64,000 nt of DNA from Balneolaceae bacterium. Lineage in GTDB: Bacteria > Bacteroidota > Rhodothermia > Balneolales > Balneolaceae. Numbering within the stretch: position 1 is the stretch's first letter; each line of letters starts with the position of its first letter. The notes under the pieces are model-generated. The model was not told the DNA's origin. It searched no databases and was given only the letters and a program-made list of their open reading frames with translations. Where the stretch lies: contig JAFIES010000048.1 in NCBI GenBank assembly GCA_020832415.1, forward strand, positions 80,197 through 144,196, in the 5' to 3' direction. Of this stretch, positions 1 to 8,738 are shown in pieces. The translations under genes and the position numbers were made by a program.

Positions 1-1941
1 TTAAAAGCAGCCGATGAGGGCGATTTACCTGATGACAGCTGCCTTATTTGGAACCGTCATGTGATCAAAGCAGATCAACTCTCTTTTAACCCATTTATGG
101 ATCTGCTGCATGGAGCAGAGCTTGCCTTTCGTCTCGCCAAAGAGAATGTGTGGTACAAAACCGATCCGTTTTTTGTGATTGCAGATGATCAGTCGAGGCA
201 TGCAAACTTGCCCGACCTCCAGGAGCTGCACTTTACCGCTCTGAGAATCACAGAGGAAGAAGAAGAGCGCAGGGTTATCATTAACGATCTGGCGGAGAGT
301 CAGGCGAGAATGAACAGCCGGGTTACCGATGATGAGCTCCTGTTTCAGGCTCGGAGGGAATTACAGGGGGGTGATGCAAACAAATCCCTGGAGCTGATTA
401 ACAAATTTTTGAAACGAAATCCCAATCATCATGAAGGGATACGTATTAAGATTACATCACTTGAGAAGCTGCGCCGCCATGTTGAGGCAGCTGAACTGAA
501 GCATGTTCTTCAGAAACAGAGTGAAAAGCCTGAGGAAGTAAACACACAGGATCAAGAGATTGAAGAGGAGCATTTGCCGAAAAGTGATCCAATGGAAGAG
601 ATTCCCGAAAAGCCTTTGGCCGCTGAACCAGAGAATATTCCTGCGGCTGATAGTAGCCCGGCAATTTCTGTGGTGATTCCAACAACAGGCCATGGAAAAA
701 CACTGCTTGAAGCTGCGCTCGTTCACTTGGAAGAGGCAGTTGATGCCGCCACTACCGAACTGATTATTGTAGATAATGCCAGTATTGATGACACTTTCGA
801 TTATCTCGGCCAACTGAAGAACAGCGGGTTTTTGAATATCAACATCATAACCAATCCGGCAAACCGCGGATTCTCAGCTTCTGTAAACCAGGGGATTGAA
901 GCCGCTTCGGGAGAATTTATACTGGTGATGCACAACGACGTATTAGTAGAAAAAGATAGTGTTGATGCACTCATCCGGGCGTTTGACTATTCTGAAAATA
1001 CCGCGGTTACTGCACCGGTTGTATCGGCAACAAATGTGCAGGCTCAGAGAAAAGATTCTGAGATTGCCACGGATGAAAAATTGATACCCACAGACAGGGT
1101 AGATAGTTGCTGTTTTATGCTGAAAGCAGAATATGGACTGGCGTTTGATGAAGGATACAGGCTCTGTTACTTCGATATGGAAGATTTTTGCCGCCAAATT
1201 ATGGATAAAGATCTCTCCATAGTGGTAACACGCCATTCTGAGGTTGATCACAACAGAGGGGGTACCACAAAAATGATGGGCCTCGATCTGAGCCCTGAAC
1301 TGAAGTGGGTCAACCGGGCACGATTTTATGAAAAATGGAACAACGACCGGGAGTTGAGCATGCCTGTTCAGGGAAGCCATCCGGAGCGATTTCGTGGTCT
1401 TGGCGCACCCGATAATCCCATGGAACCCGATGCCGATTGGCTTGCCATCGTTCGAAATTATCTGACGAGTGAAGTGCGAACAGAGATTTTGCGTGGCAAA
1501 TGGACCGATGATGAAATGACAACCATTGTACTCACATTGCTCTTTGCGGATGAACGTGAGCTGCTGCGAACACTCGAAGACCGGATTGAAAAAATCACTC
1601 CCGATATATCACTTCTGATATTGTTTGTGAACTACTACTACAGAAAAAATATCTATTCCCGCTGCAAGCATTACATCGAGAAGGCAGAAAAGCCGCACGC
1701 AATTTTCGAGATGTATAAATTGAAAATAAAAGTGGCCGAGAAGGAGTTTGATGATGCGATTCCGCTTCTGAATAAACTGCTTGAGATGTATCCCACAAAT
1801 CCGGACCTGTTCTATCTTGCCGGCGAACTCTACAAAAACAGTGACGATCAGGGGGAGGCAAAATCGTTTTTTGCCATGGCCAATCAGCTGGATCCGTTCA
1901 GGTTTCAGTCAGAAAGCTCTGCATTTGAGATCAAACTTTAA
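1..1941 (+). CDS. Glycosyltransferase family 2 / TPR protein, 5'-partial
   Basis: The reading frame is open from base 1, so the track's GTG at 61 is probably internal and the gene begins upstream of the window. The first ~90 residues look like the tail of one GT2-type domain. They are followed by a short TPR-like helical stretch (ELLFQARRELQGGD), an acidic linker rich in Glu/Pro, and a complete GT2 domain starting at AISVVIPTTG with VDNASIDDT (nucleotide-sugar binding) and MHNDVLVEKD at the usual metal site. The C-terminal ~120 residues return to TPR-like repeats (PLLNKLLEMYPTNPDLFYLAGELY). It probably transfers sugars to a surface glycan or glycoprotein; donor and acceptor cannot be told. 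Its TAA stop overlaps the stop of the convergent decarboxylase gene at the palindrome TTAA. Confidence 0.8.
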   Translation, partial: LKAADEGDLPDDSCLIWNRHVIKADQLSFNPFMDLLHGAELAFRLAKENVWYKTDPFFVIADDQSRHANLPDLQELHFTALRITEEEEERRVIINDLAESQARMNSRVTDDELLFQARRELQGGDANKSLELINKFLKRNPNHHEGIRIKITSLEKLRRHVEAAELKHVLQKQSEKPEEVNTQDQEIEEEHLPKSDPMEEIPEKPLAAEPENIPAADSSPAISVVIPTTGHGKTLLEAALVHLEEAVDAATTELIIVDNASIDDTFDYLGQLKNSGFLNINIITNPANRGFSASVNQGIEAASGEFILVMHNDVLVEKDSVDALIRAFDYSENTAVTAPVVSATNVQAQRKDSEIATDEKLIPTDRVDSCCFMLKAEYGLAFDEGYRLCYFDMEDFCRQIMDKDLSIVVTRHSEVDHNRGGTTKMMGLDLSPELKWVNRARFYEKWNNDRELSMPVQGSHPERFRGLGAPDNPMEPDADWLAIVRNYLTSEVRTEILRGKWTDDEMTTIVLTLLFADERELLRTLEDRIEKITPDISLLILFVNYYYRKNIYSRCKHYIEKAEKPHAIFEMYKLKIKVAEKEFDDAIPLLNKLLEMYPTNPDLFYLAGELYKNSDDQGEAKSFFAMANQLDPFRFQSESSAFEIKL

Positions 1942-3302
1942 TCGGTTTCAACTGAAAATATTCGTTCGGACAGTTCGTCAATAAACGGTTCGTGTTCCTC
2001 CTTCATGAACACACTTCGGAGAATTACAGCCCGGGTATTATCTGCTGTGTATTCGGGATACTTTTGCAGAAAATGATCTGCACCAATGGTGAATAAGCTG
2101 AGGTGAAAACCGGTTTGTTGATTCTTCATACCCGCCTCGAATATTTGCCGGCTGATTCGGTTCATCTCTTTTATGGATTTGATTTTTGGCTCTTTAAAGT
2201 ATCCGGTGATGTCGAGATCAGGAGTGTTGTAGAGTTTCCATCCTGCCTGACGCGATAACAATTCTGCAAATTTGGTTGCGGCTGACCGGGTTTTGCGAAG
2301 CACACTTCCAAGACCGGATGAAGTAAGCGGCAGGAGCTGCAGTGTTGTCCAGAGAGCTGCAGCAGAAGCTCCCGCCCTTGAGCATTCAATACTGATTTCA
2401 CCGAGATGAAGATCATCAGAGGTGAAATAAGTGTAAGGAGAGTCGTGTTTGAAGTACTTACCAGCTGATGCATCCCGAAAGAAAATACTGCCACAACCAT
2501 ACGGCTGCAAACCGTGTTTGTGAGGATCAATCACCACACTATCACACAGATGAAGTTGCTGCCACTGTTTTTTCGATGGTAACTCGTTTTCAATAATTTT
2601 GAAAAAACCGCCATAGGCAGCATCGGCATGTACCCGGAATCCAAACCGGTCAGCCATTTTAAGGATATCATCCAGTGGTTCCACAACTCCAAGGCCGGTG
2701 GTGCCCATGGTTACTACGAGGGTGCCAATTTTCGCTGCATTGGATTCAATGAAATCCAGATCAGGGCTGCCATTCAGATCAACAGGAATTTCGATATAAT
2801 CACTTCGGAGCAGGTGGCACATTCTGCTGTGAGTGTAGTGCGCATTTGATGTGGCTGCGATGGCTTTTTCCGGATGAATCTCACGTGCAACAAAAAGCGC
2901 CTCAAGGTTGGCAACCGTCCCTCCGGATGTAAGATGCCCCAGGTGGTTTGAATCATACCCGATCATGTTTGCGAGCAGCTTCACCACCTCTTTCTCCATT
3001 TCAGAAGTAGGCGGGCCGCCATCAAGTGCATGATTGTTGGGATTGATAGTCATCGCAAGAGAGTAGGCCAGCCAAGCTGCAGGATGTGGCGGCTTAAGCA
3101 TTTGGCCTGCATATTGGGGATGATGAAATGGGTAATTGCCTCTCAGTTTCTTTTCAAGCTCCGAAAGCACGCTTTCAATAGCATGGCTGCTGAGATGTGC
3201 CGGCAAATCACCGGATGAATCATCACCGTAAAGAGTCCGCCACTCGTCAATCTTTTTCAGGGCGCCACGGAGCAGCGGGAGATATTCAGAGAAATTGTTC
3301 AA
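1938..3302 (-). CDS. PLP-dependent group II amino-acid decarboxylase
   Basis: 454 aa, the usual length for the aromatic-L-amino-acid / glutamate decarboxylase superfamily (fold type I). The PLP-binding lysine lies in VVIDPHKHG, preceded by the aspartate motif VHADAAYGG that contacts the pyridine nitrogen; TSGGTVANLEAL is the cofactor phosphate-binding segment. These residues identify a decarboxylase (or related aldehyde-forming enzyme) but not the substrate; tyrosine, tryptophan, DOPA, 2,4-diaminobutyrate or aspartate are all possible. Cytoplasmic. It starts 4 bp after the end of the DUF3078 gene and is almost certainly cotranscribed with it and with the PyrR-like gene upstream. Its 3' end overlaps the convergent glycosyltransferase gene. 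Confidence 0.85.
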   Translation of the reverse strand: MNNFSEYLPLLRGALKKIDEWRTLYGDDSSGDLPAHLSSHAIESVLSELEKKLRGNYPFHHPQYAGQMLKPPHPAAWLAYSLAMTINPNNHALDGGPPTSEMEKEVVKLLANMIGYDSNHLGHLTSGGTVANLEALFVAREIHPEKAIAATSNAHYTHSRMCHLLRSDYIEIPVDLNGSPDLDFIESNAAKIGTLVVTMGTTGLGVVEPLDDILKMADRFGFRVHADAAYGGFFKIIENELPSKKQWQQLHLCDSVVIDPHKHGLQPYGCGSIFFRDASAGKYFKHDSPYTYFTSDDLHLGEISIECSRAGASAAALWTTLQLLPLTSSGLGSVLRKTRSAATKFAELLSRQAGWKLYNTPDLDITGYFKEPKIKSIKEMNRISRQIFEAGMKNQQTGFHLSLFTIGADHFLQKYPEYTADNTRAVILRSVFMKEEHEPFIDELSERIFSVETD

Positions 3303-3306
3303 AGAG

Positions 3307-4179
3307 TTACCGCAAGGTGAATGAGATTCCCATTGAGAGAACCTGGGCTACCTGCACTTCTTTTGAGAAATCATCGTCGTAAACCAGGTCGAGATTGAGC
3401 GATGCATTCATAAAGTTGTTAATGCGTCCAACCAGTTTGTTGGAAAAGTAGACATCGGTACTCCTGACCGATTTGCCAAAGGTGGTAAATGTATTGATAC
3501 TTGTAGAAAACTGAACATTCGTTGCGAGTTCTGCATTAAAACTGGAACCAATGGTAAAACCGGCTTCATTCTTAAAGCGATCGCCCTCATCCAGGCCATA
3601 TGTAGTGGATAGATTCTCATCTCTCACAAATGTTTGCTGCAAACCAAGACCGGCTTCAAATGTGAAATTATCAGATGGAATATAAGCCACACCAGCATCC
3701 TGACTGAAATAACCGGGTGCCATAAAATTTGAAATCAGAACATTCTCGCCTTCAGGACCGGCGCCATAGTTAAACCCTTTGTCGAACTGTGTTCGAATCC
3801 GAATATTTGCATAGGCTTTAAAATCAGATTCAACATCACCAAGATCGTACATAAACCGGTTTTTTATATAGAGGCGATCATCAATTTTACGGTTGCCTTC
3901 ATCCTGAATTTGTGTTTTTCCGTAACGTGTATCAAACAGAAAGCCGTAAGAGAACCGATCTTGTTTGTAAGCAATGGTAAGTGTGGATCGCCCGGTTGCG
4001 GCTACATTATTCACACCGCCCTGAGACCAGTTTGAATAGGAGGCTTGAGATCCGTTTATGCCTACAGTCCAGGATGTGCTGCGCCCCTGTAGTGTATCAG
4101 GTATGGCGATGGAATCCTGGCCCAATAAGATTTCTGAAGAGATGAACAGAAAAGCAAAAAGCAAAAAGTATTTCTTCAT
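3307..4179 (-). CDS. DUF3078 family outer-membrane-associated protein
   Basis: 290 aa with a clear signal peptide (MKKYFLLFAFLFISSEILLG, mature end near QDS). The body is alternating beta-strand sequence with many aromatic residues and phrases such as WTVGINGSQASYSNWSQGG, which fit the DUF3078 family of Bacteroidota secreted or outer-membrane proteins; the last residue of the final strand is Arg after SMGISFTL. It probably forms a small beta-barrel or a periplasmic face of the outer membrane; function is unknown. It is the middle gene of a minus-strand operon, 13 bp after the PyrR-like gene and 4 bp before the decarboxylase gene. Confidence 0.75.
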   Translation of the reverse strand: MKKYFLLFAFLFISSEILLGQDSIAIPDTLQGRSTSWTVGINGSQASYSNWSQGGVNNVAATGRSTLTIAYKQDRFSYGFLFDTRYGKTQIQDEGNRKIDDRLYIKNRFMYDLGDVESDFKAYANIRIRTQFDKGFNYGAGPEGENVLISNFMAPGYFSQDAGVAYIPSDNFTFEAGLGLQQTFVRDENLSTTYGLDEGDRFKNEAGFTIGSSFNAELATNVQFSTSINTFTTFGKSVRSTDVYFSNKLVGRINNFMNASLNLDLVYDDDFSKEVQVAQVLSMGISFTLR

Positions 4180-4192
4180 GATTAGTCTGAAA

Positions 4193-4675
4193 TTATTTTT
4201 TAATCAAAATTACGTTTTTGGGTTCGTTGTTCTCAAGCGTAAGTTCTACATGCTCGTTTAATTTTGTGGGAGCGTGCACACCCACAAATCCTGCCAGAAG
4301 CGGATATTTTCGATGTCCCCGGTCAACAAGTACAGCAAGAAGGATTTTATTGAAAACAGATAGTTGCGATATCTTAAGGATGGACTTAAACATCGTGCCA
4401 CCACTAAATATCACGTCATCAATAATGACAAGTATATTATTTTCGTTCGGTGGCTCCGGAAAATTGAAAGGTGTTTCGTTGTCTGCATCTACCTGGTGGA
4501 GAGGGAGATCAGACCCCTGAATGTCGTCAAGATACTGTTTCAGCCGGCCGGCAATTGCAAATCCGCGCTTGTTTAAACCCACAAGAACTACCGGATTGCT
4601 TTTTGCCTCTTCCAGAATCTGGTAGGCCATTCTTTTTAAGGTGCGTTCAACCCTGTTCTTATCGAGGAGTATCAT
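4193..4675 (-). CDS. PyrR-like phosphoribosyltransferase
   Basis: 160 aa type I phosphoribosyltransferase. The PRPP-binding loop is VIIDDVIFSGGTM. The flanking text RTLKRMAYQILE at the N terminus and LVDRGHRKYPLLAGFVG after the loop are arranged as in PyrR, the bifunctional uracil phosphoribosyltransferase and pyrimidine-operon regulator. It is about 20 residues shorter than typical PyrR and I do not see the RDD segment PyrR normally has in the hood region, so RNA binding and uracil specificity are unproven. Cytoplasmic. It is first in the operon with DUF3078 and the decarboxylase; no pyrimidine gene adjoins it, and pyrF lies 8 kb away. Confidence 0.75.
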   Translation of the reverse strand: MILLDKNRVERTLKRMAYQILEEAKSNPVVLVGLNKRGFAIAGRLKQYLDDIQGSDLPLHQVDADNETPFNFPEPPNENNILVIIDDVIFSGGTMFKSILKISQLSVFNKILLAVLVDRGHRKYPLLAGFVGVHAPTKLNEHVELTLENNEPKNVILIKK

Positions 4676-4831
4676 TGTATAGTAGAGTTAGTTGTTAATA
4701 TCGCCAAAAATACAAAAAATGTGACCCGTTATTTAAATTGATGCATCGGGATTTTATCAGAAACTTCCTGAAAGGTAAAACAGAAAACATTGTAAATCGT
4801 TATATTACAGTGATAATTAAGAGGAGTTTTT

Positions 4832-5137
4832 ATGAATAACAGAACAAAAGATATCGTACTTGCGGGAACAGCTTTTGCTGCCGGTATAGCTGCCGGTTTT
4901 GCACTTGCCCCCATCAATAGGAAAGAAAATCTCAAAGCGCTGCTTTCACAGCTCGAAGAGGTACAGGCTAAAACCCGGAGGCTGAACCGCATCATGAAGC
5001 TGCAAAGCAGCAAAAGCCTCCGGAACGTATCAGGCAGAGTAGAACGGGTGAGAAGAGAACTGAAAGAGCCAATACCGGATCTCTACAAAGCCACCGAAGG
5101 TTTGATGATGAGCCAGGATGATCTGATGCATGGCTGA
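4832..5137 (+). CDS. Small YtxH-like membrane-anchored protein
   Basis: 101 aa. It begins with a short polar segment and one Ala/Gly-rich transmembrane helix (VLAGTAFAAGIAAGFALAP), followed by a highly charged helical region suited to a coiled coil. This is the layout of YtxH-type (gas-vesicle-like) envelope proteins, but there is no catalytic motif and the assignment is by shape. A good ribosome-binding site (AAGAGGAG) precedes the ATG, one of the clearest in the window. It overlaps the DUF2851 gene by 8 bp and should be translationally coupled to it. Confidence 0.6.
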   Translation: MNNRTKDIVLAGTAFAAGIAAGFALAPINRKENLKALLSQLEEVQAKTRRLNRIMKLQSSKSLRNVSGRVERVRRELKEPIPDLYKATEGLMMSQDDLMHG

Positions 5138-6296
5138 AGCTTTCTCTGCATATCACGAGAATCTATTCCAGTGGATTTGGGAGCAGGTTGAGTTCGATTG
5201 CGGAGGGCTCCAAACAGATTGCGGGAAATCAATTGCAATCGGTGATGTTGGAAAACTAAACCACGGTGCCGGCCCCGATTTTTTACAGGCAAGGGTTTTT
5301 ATTGATGGTTTGGAGTGGTTTGGTGCTGTTGAGATTCATAAATCATCCGATGATTGGTTTCGGCACAATCATCATCTTGACCCTAACTTCAACAATGTAA
5401 TTCTGCATGTGGTATACTCTGATGAGGAAAAGCGCCGCGCAGTAACAGAGGCAGGTTCTGCCATATATACGCTTACCCTGAAACACCGCTTGCACAAAAG
5501 CTTGCAAAATCTGCTTGAAATTAAACAATCGAAGCAGCTGCCTTGCGGAGGGCACGTCTCATTTATTAATCAGAATGCTTTTGAGAAGCAGATCAGGATT
5601 GCTCACAATCACTATTTTGAGTACAAAGTAAAAGAGCTGTTAAACGGTTACCCCGCAGAAAAGCCTTTATCAGTAGCGTGGAAGTGGTGTCTGTTAACAC
5701 AGATATTCAGCACACTCGGAATACCCGGGAACAGAGAGCCGATGCAGCAACTTTGCAAGCTTCTGCCGAAAAGTGGTGTGGCTGTGCTCTCATTCGCAGA
5801 GTGTATAAAAGAGGCGGGAGCTTTGGCTTTCGAAGGGTCTACCCTCAATTGGGTTTATGCCGGTATGCGCCCTGCAAGCAGGCCGGAAAAACGGGTGCAG
5901 CAGGCAGCTGCAATCTGTCACTCTCTGTTGAACCTTCCTCTCGGGGAATTTTTTCAATCGCCCGAAGAGAGTTGGGGTAAAATTGTGCAGGGTATTCCAA
6001 AGCAATACAGAGCGGGAAAGGGGAGAGAGCAATTGCTTTTCACCACAAATTTTTTACCGGCACTCTATCTGTTGGGTGATCTTCTTCACCATGATGCTTT
6101 AAGCAAATCCGCGAAGCAATACTGGATGGAAGGCCGCCAGTTTGTTCCTCATGAGATAAAAAAACCTTTTCAGCAGGCCGGTTTCAGGCTTGGAGCCAAT
6201 GCTGGGAAGCTGGGGTTGGCGCATCAATTTAAGCGGTTTTGCAGTGAAAGAAATTGCCATCGGTGCGAGGTGTTCAAAAGTGCAATTCGTTCTTGA
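5130..6296 (+). CDS. DUF2851 family protein
   Basis: 388 aa, normal for DUF2851, a family common in Bacteroidota whose role is unknown. Recognisable family features are ENLFQWIWEQVEFD near the start, the HGAGPDFLQARVFIDGLEWFGAVEIH block with H and E residues that could bind metal, and a Cys cluster at the very end (FCSERNCHRCEVFKS) that may be a zinc site. No signal peptide. The N-terminal WxGxVEIH-type core resembles nuclease-like beta folds, which is only a guess. It is cotranscribed with the small membrane protein upstream. Confidence 0.75.
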   Translation: MAEAFSAYHENLFQWIWEQVEFDCGGLQTDCGKSIAIGDVGKLNHGAGPDFLQARVFIDGLEWFGAVEIHKSSDDWFRHNHHLDPNFNNVILHVVYSDEEKRRAVTEAGSAIYTLTLKHRLHKSLQNLLEIKQSKQLPCGGHVSFINQNAFEKQIRIAHNHYFEYKVKELLNGYPAEKPLSVAWKWCLLTQIFSTLGIPGNREPMQQLCKLLPKSGVAVLSFAECIKEAGALAFEGSTLNWVYAGMRPASRPEKRVQQAAAICHSLLNLPLGEFFQSPEESWGKIVQGIPKQYRAGKGREQLLFTTNFLPALYLLGDLLHHDALSKSAKQYWMEGRQFVPHEIKKPFQQAGFRLGANAGKLGLAHQFKRFCSERNCHRCEVFKSAIRS

Positions 6297-6346
6297 TTGA
6301 TTTCATATCTCTCTCTATCTTTGGTGTCTGTCAATATTCCGAAGAT

Positions 6347-6417
6347 TGCCCGGTCGTCTAATGGCAGGACAGCTGGTTTTGGTCCAGTCAGTGGGGGTTC
6401 GAATCCTCCCCGGGCAA
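6347..6417 (+). tRNA. tRNA-Gln (anticodon TTG)
   Basis: A complete cloverleaf can be drawn: acceptor TGCCCGG with CCGGGCA, a 3-bp D stem (GTC/GAC), anticodon stem GCTGG/CCAGT with loop TTTTGGT giving anticodon TTG, and T arm GGGGG-TTCGAAT-CCTCC with one G-T pair. The discriminator is A. No CCA is encoded (CAT follows). It lies 50 bp after the DUF2851 gene and 67 bp before prs. Confidence 0.95.
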
Positions 6418-6428
6418 CATCTACAAAT

Positions 6429-6465
6429 AAAAGGATGCCAAAGCAGGTACTCCTTTTTTCTTTTT
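6429..6465 (+). terminator. Probable rho-independent terminator after tRNA-Gln
   Basis: AAAAGGA pairs with TCCTTTT across a 15-nt loop and is followed by TTCTTTTT. It lies 11 bp downstream of the tRNA and just before the prs start, so it would end the tRNA transcript and separate it from prs. Confidence 0.55.
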
Positions 6466-6484
6466 AACGAGACTACTCAGTTAG

Positions 6485-7417
6485 TTGGATACGCCATTAG
6501 CCATATTTGCGGGAAGAAGTAACCTGGCACTTTCCCGTGCCATTGCTGAAAGTTATGGCACCGAACTTGGAGAGGTGACTATAAAATCATTCTCTGATGG
6601 CGAGCTGTATGTAAAGTATGAGCAGAGTATCCGTGGAGAGGATATTTTCCTGATCCAGTCAACCCCGCCGCCCGGTGATAACATCATGGAGCTTCTGCTT
6701 CTGCTGGATGCCGCCAAAAGGGCGTCAGTGAAACGGGTTACTGCGGTTATTCCATATTTTGGTTATGCCCGGCAGGACAGAAAAGACCAGCCGCGCGTAT
6801 CGATTGCATCCAAACTGATGGCGAATGTGCTAGTGGAGGCCGGTGCCGACAGAATTTTGACTATGGATCTGCATGCATCGCAGATTCAGGGCTTTTTTGA
6901 TATTCCGCTGGATCATCTGTACGCCAGCCGGATTTTTATTGAGTATTTCAAGAAAAACCCGATTGAAAATCTGGTGGTTGTAGCGCCGGATGTGGGAAGT
7001 TTAAAAATGTCGAGAGCTTACTCAAAAAAACTGGGTGCAGGCCTGGCATTTATAGACAAGCGAAGGCCCAAGCAGAATGTGGCCGAAGTAATGAATATTA
7101 TTGGTGAGGTTGAAGGAAAACACGTATTGATTGTTGATGATCTGATCGATACTGCCGGAACCATAACCAATGCAGCAGTTGCTCTTAAAGAGCGAGGTGC
7201 ATTAAGCGTAATTGCAACAAGTACACACCCGATATTGTCGGGCCCTGCATATCAGCGGATTGAAGACTCACCCATTGATATGCTTTTGGTAACAGATACG
7301 GTTCCGCTCAGAAAGCCATCCGATAAAATTCAGGTGCTGAGCGTTGCCGGTATTTTTGCCGAAGCAATACAACGAATTCATACAAATGATACGATAAGTG
7401 CTCTATTTGATGATTAA
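6485..7417 (+). CDS. prs: Ribose-phosphate pyrophosphokinase (PRPP synthase)
   Basis: 310 aa, the standard class I length. It makes PRPP from ribose 5-phosphate and ATP for nucleotide, His and Trp synthesis. The N terminus has IFAGRSNLALSRAIA, the catalytic region has ADRILTMDLHASQIQGFF, and the PRPP-binding loop is LIVDDLIDTAGT. A TAG stop sits immediately before the TTG at 6485 and no ATG or GTG lies before the conserved IFAGRS motif, so TTG is forced as the start. It leads a tight operon with rplY (17 bp gap) and pth. Confidence 0.95.
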   Translation: MDTPLAIFAGRSNLALSRAIAESYGTELGEVTIKSFSDGELYVKYEQSIRGEDIFLIQSTPPPGDNIMELLLLLDAAKRASVKRVTAVIPYFGYARQDRKDQPRVSIASKLMANVLVEAGADRILTMDLHASQIQGFFDIPLDHLYASRIFIEYFKKNPIENLVVVAPDVGSLKMSRAYSKKLGAGLAFIDKRRPKQNVAEVMNIIGEVEGKHVLIVDDLIDTAGTITNAAVALKERGALSVIATSTHPILSGPAYQRIEDSPIDMLLVTDTVPLRKPSDKIQVLSVAGIFAEAIQRIHTNDTISALFDD

Positions 7418-7434
7418 TCAATAATTGAAAACAA

Positions 7435-8121
7435 ATGAATCAACCAGAACTATATAAACTTGAAGGCGAGAGCAGAGATTTAGGCAAGAGGTCTTCTGAT
7501 CAGTTAAGGGAAACTCTCAAAGTTCCTGCTGTACTCTACGGCCCGAAAATTGAAGAAAACATCCATTTTGCAGTAAGCGAAATTGATCTTGAGAAAATTT
7601 TATCATCAAGTCAGACCAAGCTTCAGCTTCTTAATGTTAATGGCAAAGAGTACAAAACACTTCTCAAAAATGTTGAGTTTGATCCGGTAACAGATCGCGC
7701 ACTTCACGCAGATTTTTACGTGCTTGATGCCGATACTCCGGTTAAACTGAAAATACCTATTCGATTGAAAGGTATTGCAAAAGGTGTGCGAGATGGTGGT
7801 GGCCGTGTATTCCAGCCGCTGCGTATTGTACGCATTAAAGTACTTCCCGATCGTATCCCGGCGCAGTTCGAACTGGATATTACCGCACTCAATATTGGGG
7901 ATTCGCTGCATGTAAGCGAGCTGGATATGGAAGGTATCGATCCGCTTGATGATCCGAAAAGAACCATTGTAACCATTGCTCCGCCGAAATCTGAGAAACT
8001 CTTTACATCAGCTCTTGAAGATGATGATGAAGATCTCGAAGAATCCGCAGAAGGTGAAGAGGCAGTAGCGGAAGGTGAAGAAGCCGCTGAAGGTGAAGAA
8101 ACTGAAGAGACAAAGGAATAA
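7435..8121 (+). CDS. rplY: 50S ribosomal protein L25 / Ctc (TL5 type)
   Basis: 228 aa long-form bL25, which binds 5S rRNA. The N-terminal L25 domain (about residues 5-95, with SSDQLRETLKVPAVLYGP) is followed by the C-terminal beta domain of the TL5/CTC type (LKIPIRLKGIAKGVRDGGG), and then a ~35-residue, strongly acidic tail of Glu-rich GEEA-type repeats. The tail is disordered and a common lineage-specific decoration. The prs-rplY-pth order is a widespread conserved cluster. Confidence 0.95.
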   Translation: MNQPELYKLEGESRDLGKRSSDQLRETLKVPAVLYGPKIEENIHFAVSEIDLEKILSSSQTKLQLLNVNGKEYKTLLKNVEFDPVTDRALHADFYVLDADTPVKLKIPIRLKGIAKGVRDGGGRVFQPLRIVRIKVLPDRIPAQFELDITALNIGDSLHVSELDMEGIDPLDDPKRTIVTIAPPKSEKLFTSALEDDDEDLEESAEGEEAVAEGEEAAEGEETEETKE

Positions 8122-8139
8122 CAACGTGATCTTTTGTTT

Positions 8140-8697
8140 ATGGCACTGATAGTTGGCCTGGGAAATCCCGGAGTTGAATACAAAGGTACGCGCCATAACG
8201 TTGGTTTCGATCTTATTGATAAACTATCTGATAAATTGGCCATTACTCTGGAACAGGGTAATGGTCTTTTCTTTATTGGGGAGGGGCACTTTAAGAGTAA
8301 AAAAGTTACCCTGCTCAAACCCACCACATATATGAACCGCAGCGGGAAAGCTGTTTCAAAAGCACTTGCCCAGACCGGAGACCCCATCTCCGATTGCATG
8401 GTTTGCCACGATGATATACACCTTGATGCCGGGAAAATCAGGCTGCGTCCCGGGGGCAGCTCAGGAGGCCACAATGGTATTACAGATATCATTGATTCTC
8501 TCCAGACAAAAAATTTCCCGCGCCTTCGAATTGGTATCGGGAACGACTTTTCGAGGGGCCGCCAATCAGACTATGTACTATCTCCGTTCACAGATTCACA
8601 ACAAATAGTGATTGATGAAGCACTTGAGGTTGCATCCGATGCAATTTTGCTGTTTCTTCGTGGTGGCATAGATCTGGCTATGAACAAGTTTAATTAA
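8140..8697 (+). CDS. pth: Peptidyl-tRNA hydrolase
   Basis: 185 aa. It releases peptides from peptidyl-tRNA that drops off the ribosome. The N terminus [20 protein letters not shown] carries the catalytic-His region; [13 protein letters not shown] and [19 protein letters not shown] hold the other active-site Asn and Asp; GGHNGITDI is the RNA-binding loop. The track starts at a TTG two codons upstream, but the ATG at 8140 gives the canonical N terminus and is preferred. It lies 18 bp after rplY. Confidence 0.95.
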   Translation: MALIVGLGNPGVEYKGTRHNVGFDLIDKLSDKLAITLEQGNGLFFIGEGHFKSKKVTLLKPTTYMNRSGKAVSKALAQTGDPISDCMVCHDDIHLDAGKIRLRPGGSSGGHNGITDIIDSLQTKNFPRLRIGIGNDFSRGRQSDYVLSPFTDSQQIVIDEALEVASDAILLFLRGGIDLAMNKFN

Positions 8698-8738
8698 ATG
8701 AAGACACATCGTTAACTGAAAAATCAATAACCATAATC

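Noticed and set aside
7716-8492. 258-aa minus-strand ORF over rplY and pth
   Set aside because: Its Ser-rich stretch is the antisense of the acidic L25 tail; both real genes are certain.
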